DNA of 64,000 bases from Deltaproteobacteria bacterium GWC2_55_46 (GTDB taxonomy: Bacteria; Desulfobacterota; GWC2-55-46). The translations under genes were made by a program, and so were the position numbers. Below are positions 19,567 to 28,450 of the stretch, in pieces (position 1 is the stretch's first letter; each line of letters starts with the position of its first letter). The notes beneath the pieces were generated by a model that had not been told where the DNA came from, made no database searches, and saw only the letters and a list, made by a program, of their open reading frames with translations. The DNA lies in assembly GCA_001595385.3 (NCBI GenBank), contig LVEI03000001.1, forward strand, positions 372,001 through 436,000. Reading direction: 5' to 3'.

Positions 19567-19596
19567 ATAATAACCTAACCGGGAATGCTTTGTCAA
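19567..19596 (-). promoter_or_regulatory. Sigma70-type promoter of the ilv-leu operon
   Basis: TTGACA (19596-19591, 6/6), 18-nt spacer, TATTAT (19572-19567, 5/6). Predicted start near 19560, in the AT-rich gap between tsaB and the DUF465 gene. No other good promoter is seen within the downstream 12 kb. Confidence 0.7.
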
Positions 19597-19680
19597 TTTG
19601 ATACTAAACAGATATTTTGCCAAAAACAATAGTAAAAATGATTTTTTATACCGTTATTGTCACTAAGTCCATACAAACAA

Positions 19681-20370
19681 TCATGACGGCCTTTTAAGCT
19701 CCGCCTCGGATTTCCTAAGATATATCGGGGAAAGCGCCGCAGGCTCTACCGCCTCATCCAAACGGTCAAACGCCAGGAGGCCGACGTTCGCTGCCTTTAT
19801 CTGCCAGAGCGGCTGACTGGCGACTTTAGCGCCGCCCAGGGCGTCGCTAAAGATATCGAGGTAGGCGGTAAGGCCGCTCCCAAGAAAGATTATATCATCT
19901 CCGAGGTTCATCTCCGAGACGGTCTTCACCAGGTCGTCAGGGCTCATGACCGAATCGGGCAGCACGGCCCTTGGAAGGCCCGAGACGGTATCGTAAAGGG
20001 CGGCATATACCTCGCCCTTTCGAGCGTCAAGCACCGGGCATACCATCTTTCTGGAATAAGGGATATTCATGGCGAGGGAGGCAAGGGTCGAGACACCGGC
20101 CACCTTCCTTCCAGTGGACCAGGCAAGGCCTTTTAGAGTGGATATCCCGATCCTCAAGCCGGTGAACGAGCCTGGGCCGATATCAGCCGCGAAGATGTCG
20201 ATAGCGGCCACAGGACATCGGGCGCTTTCCAGATGGGACTTTATTGAACCAAGGAGCCAGTTCGAGTGCGTCCCGGCGTCCCCGACAGTCCATTCTGAAA
20301 TGAGCCTTCTGTCCTCGATAAGGGCTATGGAGCCCGACGAGGAAGAGGTGTCGATCGATAGGACCTTCAA
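19681..20370 (-). CDS. tsaB: tRNA N6-threonylcarbamoyladenosine biosynthesis protein TsaB
   Basis: Inactive ASKHA-fold partner that holds TsaD/TsaE for t6A37 formation on ANN-decoding tRNAs. 229 residues; VLSIDTSSSSGSIAL at the N terminus and DIGPGSFTGLRIGISTLKGLAWS (about 66-88) are diagnostic. TTG start at 20370, three bases after the rseP stop, so it is translated with rseP. It is the last gene of the rseP-dxr-cdsA-uppS cluster; an AT-rich gap follows. Confidence 0.93.
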   Translation of the reverse strand: MKVLSIDTSSSSGSIALIEDRRLISEWTVGDAGTHSNWLLGSIKSHLESARCPVAAIDIFAADIGPGSFTGLRIGISTLKGLAWSTGRKVAGVSTLASLAMNIPYSRKMVCPVLDARKGEVYAALYDTVSGLPRAVLPDSVMSPDDLVKTVSEMNLGDDIIFLGSGLTAYLDIFSDALGGAKVASQPLWQIKAANVGLLAFDRLDEAVEPAALSPIYLRKSEAELKRPS

Positions 20371-20373
20371 TAG

Positions 20374-21675
20374 CTATCCGAAAATCCTGAAAAGGTCGTT
20401 GTAGGTGACAAGGACCATGAGCGCGACAAGGAGCGCGATGCCTACCTGCTGAGCAACCGTCATGAACTTCTCGCTCAAGGGGCTGCCCTTTACGGCCTCG
20501 ATGCTGAAAAAGACGATATGGCCGCCGTCCAGCACCGGTATCGGGAAAAGGTTTATTATGCCGAGCTGGAGGCTCAGGAAGGCCACGAGAGAAAGGATAT
20601 CCACAAGGCCGCTCTCCGCGGCCTTGCCCGCGACCTGGGCTATCATGATCGGGCCGCCAAGCGTCTTAAGGGAATACTCGCCCAGGACAAGGCCCTTTAT
20701 TACCACAAAAAGCTTGGAGGTCATATCTATGCCGGATGAGACCCCCTTATCAATGGACTCGATCAGGCCGTAGCGCCTAAGGACCTGATCTTCCTGCCTG
20801 GATATGCCGACGAGGTAGGCCTTCGCCTCTTCGCTGTACCTGGGCGTTATCACAAGGCTCAGCTCCTCGGCCCCCCTCCTTATCACAAATGTCTTTTTAT
20901 CGCCGCTTTTGTGTATAGCCACTTCGAGCTCTGCCCAGTGGACAATCGGGGTGCCATTGACGGATATTATCCTATCGCCGGGCTTAAGCCCCGCCTCTTT
21001 CGCGGGAAACCCGGGGGATATATCGCCGATCACAGGCTCCATCGGCGGGTACAGGCCACCGTAGCCGGCCCCGGTCTTCTCTGAGGTCTCAGGGACAAGC
21101 GAGGCATTGAGCCTCTGCCCGTCCCTCAAGAACCCTACCTCAAGTGTTTTGCCAGGGCTCATCGTAAGGGCTCCAAGGAGCTCCTCCCAGGTCTTTATCG
21201 CCTTGCCGTTTACCGTGTTTATGATGTCGCCGTTCCTGATGCCAGCCTTTGAAGCGGCGTCTCCCGGGACAACATAGCCGGCTTGGGCAGGCTTTTCAAG
21301 GTACAGGGGCACCTGTATGCCTATCATGAAGATGACCGGAAGGAGGGCTATCGCGAGCACCAGGTTCATGACCGGCCCTGCGGCAACTATAGCCGCCTTC
21401 TTCCACACAGGCTTATGCGTAAAGGATTTTGCCCTTAACTCCTCTGTTATCTCCTCACCGGGCGCCTCGCCGACCATCTTGACGTAGCCGCCAAGAGGAA
21501 GCGCCGATATCCTGTACTCGGTCTCACCCCTTCTTACGCCGATCAATTTTGGACCAAAGCCCAAAGAGAACTTCTCAACGCCGACTCCGCAAGCCTTGGC
21601 GACCGCGAAATGGCCCAGCTCGTGGATGAATATCAGGATCCCAAGAACGATTAGAAAAGAGATAAAAGTTGTCAT
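20374..21675 (-). CDS. rseP: Site-2 intramembrane zinc metalloprotease RseP
   Basis: 433 residues. Zinc site HELGHF in the first span (about 19-24), the LDGGH motif near residue 380, and two PDZ domains between (about 125-200 and 210-290). In proteobacteria it cleaves anti-sigma factors and remnant signal peptides. No anti-sigma gene is in this window. It stands 14 nt after dxr in the usual uppS-cdsA-dxr-rseP order. Confidence 0.95.
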   Translation of the reverse strand: MTTFISFLIVLGILIFIHELGHFAVAKACGVGVEKFSLGFGPKLIGVRRGETEYRISALPLGGYVKMVGEAPGEEITEELRAKSFTHKPVWKKAAIVAAGPVMNLVLAIALLPVIFMIGIQVPLYLEKPAQAGYVVPGDAASKAGIRNGDIINTVNGKAIKTWEELLGALTMSPGKTLEVGFLRDGQRLNASLVPETSEKTGAGYGGLYPPMEPVIGDISPGFPAKEAGLKPGDRIISVNGTPIVHWAELEVAIHKSGDKKTFVIRRGAEELSLVITPRYSEEAKAYLVGISRQEDQVLRRYGLIESIDKGVSSGIDMTSKLFVVIKGLVLGEYSLKTLGGPIMIAQVAGKAAESGLVDILSLVAFLSLQLGIINLFPIPVLDGGHIVFFSIEAVKGSPLSEKFMTVAQQVGIALLVALMVLVTYNDLFRIFG

Positions 21676-21689
21676 TTTTCTATTATATA

Positions 21690-22856
21690 CTATGTCCTGT
21701 CTGATATGGAGGAGGCAGCCTCCTGGGCCGCCTCCCTGGCCGTTCTGTCGGCCTCTATTACATCCTCTATTGTCTGTATTTTCATGGGCTTATGCCTGCC
21801 AAGCACTTGAGACATAACCCTGTAGATGCCGGTAAATGGGATCCTGCCTTCAAGGAATAGCGCCACCGCCACCTCGTCAGCGGCATTAAGGGCCGCCGGG
21901 GCCCCTCCGCCAAGCCTCAAGGCCTCGTAAGCGAGCCCAAGGCATGGGAACCTTTCGGGGTCAGGGTCGCTGAACTCAAGGGAAAGAGATCTAAATCCCA
22001 GGTGTTCGGTACCGGACGGGACCCTTTCCGGGTACGAAAGGGCATAGGCGATGGCCCCGCGCATGTCGGGGTTGCTCATCTGCGCCATTATGGAGCCATC
22101 TATATATTCAACCATTGAGTGTACTATCGACTGGGGGTGTATTACAACCGATATCTTCTCGGGAGGGAGCGCGAAAAGCCACCTCGCCTCTATGACTTCG
22201 AGCCCCTTGTTGAAAAGCGTGGCTGAATCTATGCTTATCTTCCTGCCCATCTTCCACCTGGGGTGGTTCAATGCCTCTTCCGGGGTCGCCCTTTCAAGGG
22301 TATCGACTGGCCTTGTGAGGAACGGCCCGCCTGAGGCAGTAAGTATTATCCTTTTGACATCCTCCTTCCTGTGGCCAAGGAGGGACTGAAAAACAGCCGA
22401 ATGTTCGCTGTCTATCGGGATTATCTTTACGCCGCGCCTGGCGGCCTCGTCAATGACGAGGCTTCCGGCAAGGACAAGGGCCTCCTTGTTGGCAAGGGCC
22501 AGGTCTACCCCTGCCCTTATGGCGGCCATCGTCGGCAAGAGTCCAGCAGCCCCGGATATTGCGGATACCGCCATCACAACCCCGTCAAAAGAGGCGGCCT
22601 TCATGGCGCCTTCGACCCCGTAGCCTGTCTCGACTTGAAAGGAGAGCGACCTTTTCAAGGCTTCGGAAGCCTCTTCGCTTGCTACAGATATGAAGGCTGG
22701 CCTGAACTCCTCTGCCTGCTCTTTTACAAGGGCCACGTTATTCCCGGCGGCAAGGGTCACGACCTTGAACCTCTCCGGGTGCATGCGCACGACCTGAAGG
22801 GTATTCCTTCCTATGGACCCGGTCGAGCCGAGTATGGCCAATCCTTTTATCTTCAT
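21690..22856 (-). CDS. dxr: 1-deoxy-D-xylulose 5-phosphate reductoisomerase
   Basis: Second step of the non-mevalonate isoprenoid pathway, DXP to MEP with NADPH. 388 residues: GSTGSIGRNTLQV at the N terminus, ALANKEALVLAG, the metal/substrate loop IPIDSEHSAVFQ, and the Trp-containing loop HPRWKMGRKISIDSATL. It starts 6 nt after cdsA and supplies precursor for undecaprenyl phosphate made by neighbouring uppS. Confidence 0.96.
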   Translation of the reverse strand: MKIKGLAILGSTGSIGRNTLQVVRMHPERFKVVTLAAGNNVALVKEQAEEFRPAFISVASEEASEALKRSLSFQVETGYGVEGAMKAASFDGVVMAVSAISGAAGLLPTMAAIRAGVDLALANKEALVLAGSLVIDEAARRGVKIIPIDSEHSAVFQSLLGHRKEDVKRIILTASGGPFLTRPVDTLERATPEEALNHPRWKMGRKISIDSATLFNKGLEVIEARWLFALPPEKISVVIHPQSIVHSMVEYIDGSIMAQMSNPDMRGAIAYALSYPERVPSGTEHLGFRSLSLEFSDPDPERFPCLGLAYEALRLGGGAPAALNAADEVAVALFLEGRIPFTGIYRVMSQVLGRHKPMKIQTIEDVIEADRTAREAAQEAASSISDRT

Positions 22857-22862
22857 CGATAT

Positions 22863-23657
22863 CTAAACCTGACAGGCGAGATAATAATACAATAGCGGCA
22901 CAGAAAAAAGAAGGCTGTCTATCCGGTCGAGCACCCCTCCATGGCCTGGGATTATCGCCCCGGAGTCCTTGACTCCCGCGGCCCTTTTAAGCACCGATTC
23001 GGCAAGATCGCCTATCATGGCGACGATCCCAATTACAGCAGCCAGCACAAAGACGTTTAACGGAGAAAGGCCCATTCCGGCAAGATAGCTGAACAATACC
23101 GCTACAGCCGCGCCGCCTATTATGCCGCCCGCCGCGCCTTCGACCGTTTTTTTCGGGCTTATCTCTGAAGCGAGCTTATGAGCGCCCAAACCCCTGCCGA
23201 TAAAATAGGCGAAGGTGTCGTTGGACCATATCACTATAAGGAGAAACAGGAGCCACCATTGGCCGTTTTCTATCTCACGGAGAGGCGTTAGAAACGAAAG
23301 CGGCAGGGCGATGTAGACCAGGCCAAAGGCCTTGTGCGTTGTATCCTGGGAGGCATCCTTAAGCTCTCTTCCGGATACAATCGCGTAGAAGAAAAAAGCG
23401 AATAGCAGAACAAGCGCGGCTGGCGCGAAAGAGCCGGCCCCGCCATAATAGACCACGGGGACAAGCGCGGTCCCGGCCATGACGCCTGTCCAGTCGAAGA
23501 TGGCGTCCCTCTTCTGGACAATGGCAAGGCCGTTGAACTCGTAGAGGGCAAGAAGGGTTATGGCGGCTGAGACCGCGAGTATAAGATAAACAGAAGCGTA
23601 CAGGACTATCGCGACGAATATCGGGATAAGCACTATCCCGGTGACTACCCTTTTCAG
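22863..23657 (-). CDS. cdsA: Phosphatidate cytidylyltransferase, probable CTG start
   Basis: Polytopic membrane enzyme making CDP-diacylglycerol, the substrate of PssA. The family signature is complete: SVLKRAAGVKDSGAIIPGHGG (two short blocks, LKR and KDSG...HGG) near the C terminus. Start: the first ATG/GTG/TTG in frame is GTG 23633, which cuts off the usual KRVVTGIVLIP start. Eight codons earlier a CTG (23657-23655) gives exactly that N terminus and follows GGAGGG by four bases; no ATG, GTG or TTG lies between it and uppS. I therefore place the start at CTG, 264 residues. Confidence 0.88.
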   Translation of the reverse strand: MKRVVTGIVLIPIFVAIVLYASVYLILAVSAAITLLALYEFNGLAIVQKRDAIFDWTGVMAGTALVPVVYYGGAGSFAPAALVLLFAFFFYAIVSGRELKDASQDTTHKAFGLVYIALPLSFLTPLREIENGQWWLLFLLIVIWSNDTFAYFIGRGLGAHKLASEISPKKTVEGAAGGIIGGAAVAVLFSYLAGMGLSPLNVFVLAAVIGIVAMIGDLAESVLKRAAGVKDSGAIIPGHGGVLDRIDSLLFSVPLLYYYLACQV

Positions 23658-23661
23658 ACTA

Positions 23662-23667
23662 CCCTCC
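23662..23667 (-). promoter_or_regulatory. RBS supporting a CTG start of cdsA
   Basis: GGAGGG on the minus strand, then TAGT and CTG. It is the only good Shine-Dalgarno near the 5' end of cdsA, 20 nt beyond the uppS stop. Confidence 0.65.
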
Positions 23668-23686
23668 GATAAGGCGGACTCAGGCG

Positions 23687-24430
23687 CTATCCAGCCGCGC
23701 CAACCCCTTTTTCCTTGACCAGGCCGAACCTGCGTTCCCTTTTCTGATAATCCCTTATGGCCGCCTCAAGGTGCTCCCCTGAAAAGTCCGGCCAGAGCGC
23801 GTCGCAGATGTATATCTCGGTATATGCGAGCTGCCAGAGGAGGAAGTTGGATATCCTCATCTCGCCGCTCGTCCTTATGAGGAGGTCCGGGTCCGGGGCG
23901 CCAGCGGTGTAGAGGTTTGCCTGGAAGGTCTCCTCGGTTATCTCTTCAGGCAGGAGCCTCCCCTCGGATACAAGCCTCGCTATCTTCTTCGCGGCGCTGG
24001 TTATCTCCTCTCGTCCGCTGTAGCTCAAGGCCAGCTGAAGGACCATCCCTGTATTATAACGGGTCTTCTCCTCGAGGTCGGAGATGACGCCCTTCACACC
24101 TGCCGGCAGGTCCTCGACTCTGCCGATGGCGCGGAAGCGGATATTGTTCTCTACCAGGTTCTTCTCCTCGCCGCGGAGATGGACCTCGAGGTACTTCATG
24201 AGCATATTCACCTCGAGGGCGGGGCGGTTCCAGTTCTCTTTCGAGAAGGTGTACAGGGTAAGGTAAGCGATGCCCATCTCCCTGCAGAGGCGTACGGTCT
24301 CCCTGGCGACCTCGATGCCCTTCCTGTGGCCGTTTATCCTGTTGAGGAGGCGTTTTTTCGCCCACCGTCCGTTGCCGTCCATTATGACGGCTATGTGCCT
24401 GGGGAGATTTTCCCTTGTGATATCGCTCAT
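23687..24430 (-). CDS. uppS: Undecaprenyl diphosphate synthase
   Basis: cis-prenyltransferase making the C55 lipid carrier for cell-wall and polysaccharide precursors. 247 residues; MDGNGRWAKKR (catalytic Asp and substrate Arg), TLYTFSKENWNRP and RTSGEMRISNFLLWQLAYTE are the conserved blocks. ATG start. Downstream cdsA, dxr, rseP and tsaB follow closely; the upstream gap to frr holds a MITE-like element. Confidence 0.96.
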   Translation of the reverse strand: MSDITRENLPRHIAVIMDGNGRWAKKRLLNRINGHRKGIEVARETVRLCREMGIAYLTLYTFSKENWNRPALEVNMLMKYLEVHLRGEEKNLVENNIRFRAIGRVEDLPAGVKGVISDLEEKTRYNTGMVLQLALSYSGREEITSAAKKIARLVSEGRLLPEEITEETFQANLYTAGAPDPDLLIRTSGEMRISNFLLWQLAYTEIYICDALWPDFSGEHLEAAIRDYQKRERRFGLVKEKGVGAAG

Positions 24431-24490
24431 AGGTTTTTGCCTGGACTTGAGAGTTCTCTAACAGGTTCTTGAAAAATACGGATTCTGTTC

Positions 24491-24606
24491 AGGCTGCTTA
24501 AAAAAACATATGCGAGGCGATTCTCGCCGTTTGACGAATGAGGCGTACTCCTTATCAGTGACGAGCTTCTGAAGCCAACGACGCAGATGAACTTTTTCAG
24601 CAGCCT
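24491..24606. repeat. MITE-like repeat with terminal inverted repeats
   Basis: A 116-bp element between frr and uppS. Ends are imperfect inverted repeats: AGGCTGCTTAAAAA (from 24491) and CTTTTTCAGCAGCCT (24592-24606); the match extends inwards through CATaTGCG / CATCTGCG. It carries no ORF. Its ends resemble AGGCTGCTGAAAAAG intergenic repeats I associate with deltaproteobacterial genomes; no second copy is seen in this window. Confidence 0.55.
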
Positions 24607-24608
24607 TG

Positions 24609-25166
24609 TCAGACCTCCATTATCTCCGTCTCTTTCTGGGCTACCATCTCATCGACCTTGTGTATCTGCTTGTCGATTATGTCCTGGACCTCTTTCTGCA
24701 GTTTCTTGTGATCGTCCTCTGAGATGCCCTTGTCCTTCTCAAGCTTCTTGAGCCCCTCGTTAGCGTCCCTCCTCACGTTCCGTATGGAGACCTTGCACTC
24801 CTCTCCGTACTTCTTCGCGAGCTTGACTAACTCCTTCCTTCTCTCCTCGGTAAGAGCAGGTATGCTTATCCTTATGATCTTGCCGTCGTTGGAAGGGTTG
24901 AGCCCCAGGTCCGAGGTCATTATGGCTTTTTCTATGGCGTGGAGCTGGGATACGTCCCATGGCTGAATGGTGATGGTCCTGCTCTCAGGGACCGAAAGGG
25001 TGGCTATCTGCTTTATGGGAGTCGAAGTCCCGTAGTAATCCATCTTGACGTGGTCGAGAAGGGCAAGGGAAGCCCTGCCGGTACGGAGCCCGCCCAGTTC
25101 ATGGGCGAGCGCCTCGATGGCCTTCTCGGTCCTTTTTTTCATCTCGGAAAATATCTCTTCCTTCAT
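24609..25166 (-). CDS. frr: Ribosome recycling factor
   Basis: 185 residues, exact family length. Splits post-termination ribosomes with EF-G. Seen: [56 protein letters not shown] and VRNVRRDAN. It follows pyrH by 35 nt in the standard rpsB-tsf-pyrH-frr order. Confidence 0.97.
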   Translation of the reverse strand: MKEEIFSEMKKRTEKAIEALAHELGGLRTGRASLALLDHVKMDYYGTSTPIKQIATLSVPESRTITIQPWDVSQLHAIEKAIMTSDLGLNPSNDGKIIRISIPALTEERRKELVKLAKKYGEECKVSIRNVRRDANEGLKKLEKDKGISEDDHKKLQKEVQDIIDKQIHKVDEMVAQKETEIMEV

Positions 25167-25201
25167 CCCTGTTCTCCGTTGCCTCCGGCAGATTTTTTAT
25201 T

Positions 25202-25915
25202 TCAGGAAACCAACGTGCCTATGCTCTCGCCTCTGACGACCTTCAGGAGGTTGCCGGAGGTCTTGACGCTGAAGACGATGATAGGGAGGTTGTTGTCCAT
25301 GCAGAGCGAGATGGCGGTAGCGTCCATCACCTTGAGCCCGTCCTTGAGGACGTCTATGAACTTGAGGCTCTCGTACTTTCTGGCGTCCTTCTCCTTCATC
25401 GGGTCCTTGTCGTATACCCCGTCGACCTTGGTTCCCTTGAGTATCACGTCGGCGTGTATCTCCATCGCGCGGAGCGACGCTGCGGTATCGGTAGTGAAGT
25501 ACGGGTTGCCGGTGCCGGCGGCGAAGATTATCACCCTGCCCTTTTCGAGGTGGCGGACGGCGCGCCTGCGTATATAAGGCTCGGCAAGCTCCTTCATCTC
25601 TATCGCGGACATGACGCGGGTGAAAACGCCGTTCTTCTCGAGCGCGTCCTGCAGCATGAGCGAGTTTATGACCGTTGCGAGCATGCCGACGTAATCGGCT
25701 GTCGCCCTGTCCATGCCCTTCGCGCTCGCGGAAACACCCCTGAAGATATTGCCGCCGCCTATGACGACGGCCACCTGGACCCCAAGGTTATAGACCTCTT
25801 TTATTTCCTGCGCGATAGCGTTGATTACGGCGGTGTCGACCCCGAACTCCTTGTCGCCCATGAGGGCCTCGCCCGAAAGCTTAAGGAGTATCCTTTTGTA
25901 TTTATGCTCTGGCAT
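25202..25915 (-). CDS. pyrH: Uridylate kinase
   Basis: Bacterial-type hexameric UMP kinase, 237 residues, amino-acid-kinase fold. Seen: [43 protein letters not shown] and the DGVYDKDP segment. I start it at ATG 25915 ([13 protein letters not shown]). A TTG at 25969 keeps the frame open further but lies inside the terminator of the upstream rpsB-tsf unit and would add 18 unrelated residues. Confidence 0.96.
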   Translation of the reverse strand: MPEHKYKRILLKLSGEALMGDKEFGVDTAVINAIAQEIKEVYNLGVQVAVVIGGGNIFRGVSASAKGMDRATADYVGMLATVINSLMLQDALEKNGVFTRVMSAIEMKELAEPYIRRRAVRHLEKGRVIIFAAGTGNPYFTTDTAASLRAMEIHADVILKGTKVDGVYDKDPMKEKDARKYESLKFIDVLKDGLKVMDATAISLCMDNNLPIIVFSVKTSGNLLKVVRGESIGTLVS

Positions 25916-25967
25916 TTTTACGTCCGGTGCGGGCAGCGAGGCCCGTTGAAAGGTGAGATTATGGAAC

Positions 25968-25994
25968 AAAAAAAGGGAGCCCTTGCGGGCCCCC
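25968..25994 (-). terminator. Intrinsic terminator of rpsB-tsf
   Basis: On the minus strand: GGGGGCCC, GCAA tetraloop, GGGCTCCC (one G-U pair), then seven T. It begins 5 nt after the tsf stop, so pyrH-frr is a separate or partly read-through unit. Confidence 0.85.
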
Positions 25995-25998
25995 TCGC

Positions 25999-26643
25999 CT
26001 ACTTCTGAGCCGCTGCGACCTCGGCTGCAAAGTCAGTTACCTTCTTCTCCAGGCCTTCGCCTACCTTGAACCTGGTGAACCTTCTGATGGAGATGTTCTC
26101 GCCAAGCTTGGCTATATTCTCGATGACGAGCTTCTCTATGGTCTTGTCCGGGTCCTTCACGAAGGGCTGCTCAAGGAGGCATGCTTCCTTGTAGAACTTC
26201 TCCAGCTTACCTTCTACCATCTTCGCTATCACATGGTCAGGCTTGCCGGACTCCTTTGCCTGAGCCTCATAGATGCGCTTCTCGCTCTCGACCACATCGG
26301 CCGGGACTTCCTGCCTCGTCACATACTGCGGGTTCATGGCCGCTATGTGCATGGCTATCTCGCGGACAATGGCGCTGAAGCCCTCGGTCTTCGCCACAAA
26401 GTCGGTCTCGCAATTGACTTCGAGAAGAACGCCAACCTTGCCGCCGTGTATGTAACTGCCGACTATGCCCTCGGAAGCGAGCCTCGAAGCCTTTTTCTGC
26501 GCCGCTGCCAGCCCTTTCTCGCGCAAAAAGCTTACGGCCTTCTCTATATCGCCTTTGGTCTCGGCAAGGGCCTTCTTACAGTCCATTATGCCGGCCCCGC
26601 TCTTCTCTCTAAGCTCCTTTACCGCCGCTGCTGAAATCTCCAT
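25999..26643 (-). CDS. tsf: Translation elongation factor Ts, short form
   Basis: Nucleotide exchange factor of EF-Tu. 214 residues, shorter than the roughly 280 of E. coli and like the compact EF-Ts of many deltaproteobacteria and Thermus. N-terminal UBA-like [19 protein letters not shown], core [11 protein letters not shown], and a C-terminal [10 protein letters not shown] segment. ATG with GAGG six bases upstream; it follows rpsB closely. Confidence 0.96.
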   Translation of the reverse strand: MEISAAAVKELREKSGAGIMDCKKALAETKGDIEKAVSFLREKGLAAAQKKASRLASEGIVGSYIHGGKVGVLLEVNCETDFVAKTEGFSAIVREIAMHIAAMNPQYVTRQEVPADVVESEKRIYEAQAKESGKPDHVIAKMVEGKLEKFYKEACLLEQPFVKDPDKTIEKLVIENIAKLGENISIRRFTRFKVGEGLEKKVTDFAAEVAAAQK

Positions 26644-26679
26644 TATTGCCTCAACCCTCCAAAAAGTTTTTCTCTTGAT

Positions 26680-27471
26680 TTAGCCCTGTGCGGTGCCTTC
26701 GCTGGCCGCGGCTGGGGCTGGGGCTGGGGCGGAGACGGCCTCAGGCTTTTCGGCCTGCTTGTCGCTCTTCGCCTGCATGGCCTCTTGATAAAGGGCCTTG
26801 CCCTCAAGACAGGCATCCGCCATGGAGGATGAGAAGAGCTTAATGGCTCTGATGGCGTCATCGTTACCCGGTATCACGTAGTCGACCTCGTCCGGGTCGC
26901 AGTTGGTGTCGACTATGGCGACGACCTTTATGCCGAGCCTTTGGGCTTCTTTTATGGCGATAGCCTCTTTCTTGGAGTCGATTATGAAGATGGCCTCAGG
27001 CACCCTGTCCATTTCCTTTACGCCGCCGAGGTACTTATCAAGCCTATCCTTTTCCCTCTTGAACATCAAAAGCTCTTTTTTGGTAGCAGATGCGAAAACA
27101 GGGTTGGTGTCGAGGGTATCAAGCTCCTTGAGCCTGTTTATAGACTTCTTCACAGTCGCGAAGTTGGTGAGGAAGCCGCCTATCCACCTGTTGTTGATGT
27201 ATCCCATTCCGGCCCTGGCGGCCTCTTCCTTGATGGCGTTCTGGGCCTGCTTCTTGGTGCCTATGAAAAGGACCCTGCCGCCCTTCGACGCCGTTTTCCT
27301 GATAAAATCATAGGACTCTTTAAAGAGCTTGACCGTCTGCTGAAGGTCGATGATGTAGATGCCGTTCCTGGCCCCATAGATATACGTCTTCATCTTGGGG
27401 TTCCACCTCTTGGTCTGGTGCCCGAAGTGGACGCCGGATTCCAGCAGCTGTTTCATTGTCAAATAAGCCAT
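26680..27471 (-). CDS. rpsB: 30S ribosomal protein S2
   Basis: 263 residues. [19 protein letters not shown] at the N terminus and [19 protein letters not shown] and [14 protein letters not shown] are diagnostic. The last 35 residues are an Ala/Pro-rich tail (PAPAPAAAS). AGGAGG lies upstream of the ATG. The leader carries a strong hairpin (27522-27551), possibly for S2 autoregulation. Confidence 0.97.
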   Translation of the reverse strand: MAYLTMKQLLESGVHFGHQTKRWNPKMKTYIYGARNGIYIIDLQQTVKLFKESYDFIRKTASKGGRVLFIGTKKQAQNAIKEEAARAGMGYINNRWIGGFLTNFATVKKSINRLKELDTLDTNPVFASATKKELLMFKREKDRLDKYLGGVKEMDRVPEAIFIIDSKKEAIAIKEAQRLGIKVVAIVDTNCDPDEVDYVIPGNDDAIRAIKLFSSSMADACLEGKALYQEAMQAKSDKQAEKPEAVSAPAPAPAAASEGTAQG

Positions 27472-27521
27472 TTCCCGTACTCCTCCTTTTTTTGGTTAGC
27501 CTCCGCGTGGCATTACTTCAC

Positions 27522-27571
27522 AACCGGGACCCCTGAGGGGCACCGCCGGTTTTAAGCCTACGCGTGCGTAG
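27522..27571 (-). promoter_or_regulatory. Structured leader of rpsB
   Basis: Nested hairpin 51-80 nt upstream of the rpsB start: outer AACCGG (27522-27527) / CCGGTT (27546-27551), inner CCCC / GGGG around TGA. Next to it is a dyad CTACGC-GT-GCGTAG (27558-27571). rpsB leaders bind S2 in other bacteria; whether this fold corresponds is untested. It shares a 314-bp gap with a terminator and otherwise non-coding sequence. Confidence 0.4.
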
Positions 27572-27610
27572 TTAATCGAAAATATTTAGCATAATAAAGC
27601 GTGTGTTGCA

Positions 27611-27656
27611 AGAAAAAAGGCATCCTGGCCGTGCCTTTCGGCAAACCGCCGGATGC
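27611..27656 (-). terminator. Probable terminator of the purF/lipoprotein transcript
   Basis: On the minus strand GCATCC (27656-27651) pairs with GGATGC (27625-27620), with inner GGC/GCC and TGCC-GAAA-GGCA pairs, then TTTTTTCTT. It lies 130 nt beyond the lipoprotein stop and just upstream of the rpsB leader. Confidence 0.6.
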
Positions 27657-27785
27657 AACCCATTGATTTTAACCAAGTTTAACACGAAAATCGATCGGTG
27701 GGCGATTTAAGGAATGTACAGGGCATCTGCAGCACGAAAGAAAAGCAAAAACGCGAAAAACGGGACGATAAAGATGAGCGGCCCC

Positions 27786-28439
27786 TTACTTCCCCCCTGA
27801 GCGCCACTCAAGGGCGCCTTTGCCCATTACTCCGGTCACTGTGAGCCTTACCAGGCCGTCCGGGCCGGGTATCTCCTGGCCGGTCTCATTGTACTTTGGA
27901 AATTTTACGACGTAGGCCTTGCTCCACAGGTCGTAATAGGGAAAGAACTCCCTGATGACAGCGTCAGAGTTCTCTACCCTTGCTATCGATATGGGCCTGA
28001 CCTTGCCCCCGCTGCCGTCCTCCAGGTAAAGCTGCCAGACCGAGGCCGCTTTATCGAAGTCGTTGATAGACTCATCGGGGGTATAGGCCGCGAAAAAGAA
28101 CTCGTTATACCCTTCGGCCTGCTCAAGCTCCCTTTCAAGGAGCATCTGCGAGCGTTCCGGGCCCATGGCATAGCTCTCCGAGTACCTCTGTATATAAGCC
28201 TTCCTGAACTCCACGCTCTTATAAGTGGCGTTCATATACAACCTGGACTCAAGCCCCTCGTAGACCTTGAACCCGCGCGACCACCTGTTGAGAGCCTGGT
28301 TATAGCCCGCCTCTCCGGCGGGCTTACCCGACTCTTTCCCTACCCCGCAGCCCTGAAAAAGCGCCGCCGACAACAAAAGAACGCAGAGGACCGCAAGGCC
28401 CCTGCCCACGCCTGTCTTTTTGGTAAAATGGTAGCGCAT
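27786..28439 (-). CDS. Lipoprotein of unknown function
   Basis: 217-residue exported protein: basic n-region, hydrophobic core LAVLCVLLLSAALF and lipobox FQGC (Cys about 31). The mature part is mixed alpha/beta with many Tyr and Glu (RELEQAEGYNEFFFAAYTPDESINDFDKAASVWQ in parts) and is not recognised. ATG 28439 has AGGGA five bases upstream; GTG 28454 overlapping the previous stop is an alternative. Coupled to the SUMF1-type gene upstream, so both probably work in the envelope. Confidence 0.7.
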   Translation of the reverse strand: MRYHFTKKTGVGRGLAVLCVLLLSAALFQGCGVGKESGKPAGEAGYNQALNRWSRGFKVYEGLESRLYMNATYKSVEFRKAYIQRYSESYAMGPERSQMLLERELEQAEGYNEFFFAAYTPDESINDFDKAASVWQLYLEDGSGGKVRPISIARVENSDAVIREFFPYYDLWSKAYVVKFPKYNETGQEIPGPDGLVRLTVTGVMGKGALEWRSGGK

Positions 28440-28450
28440 CAGCGTCCCTG

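Noticed and set aside
19482-19680. T-box leader before the ilv operon
   Set aside because: Searched for the T-box core (GGTGGNACCGCG) on the minus strand and did not find it.
25916-25969. Longer pyrH starting at TTG 25969
   Set aside because: The extension lies in the rpsB-tsf terminator and has no family similarity.
27611-27656. c-di-GMP riboswitch (GGCAAACC on the plus strand)
   Set aside because: Only a short match; the rest of the aptamer is absent and the minus strand gives a simple terminator with U-tract.
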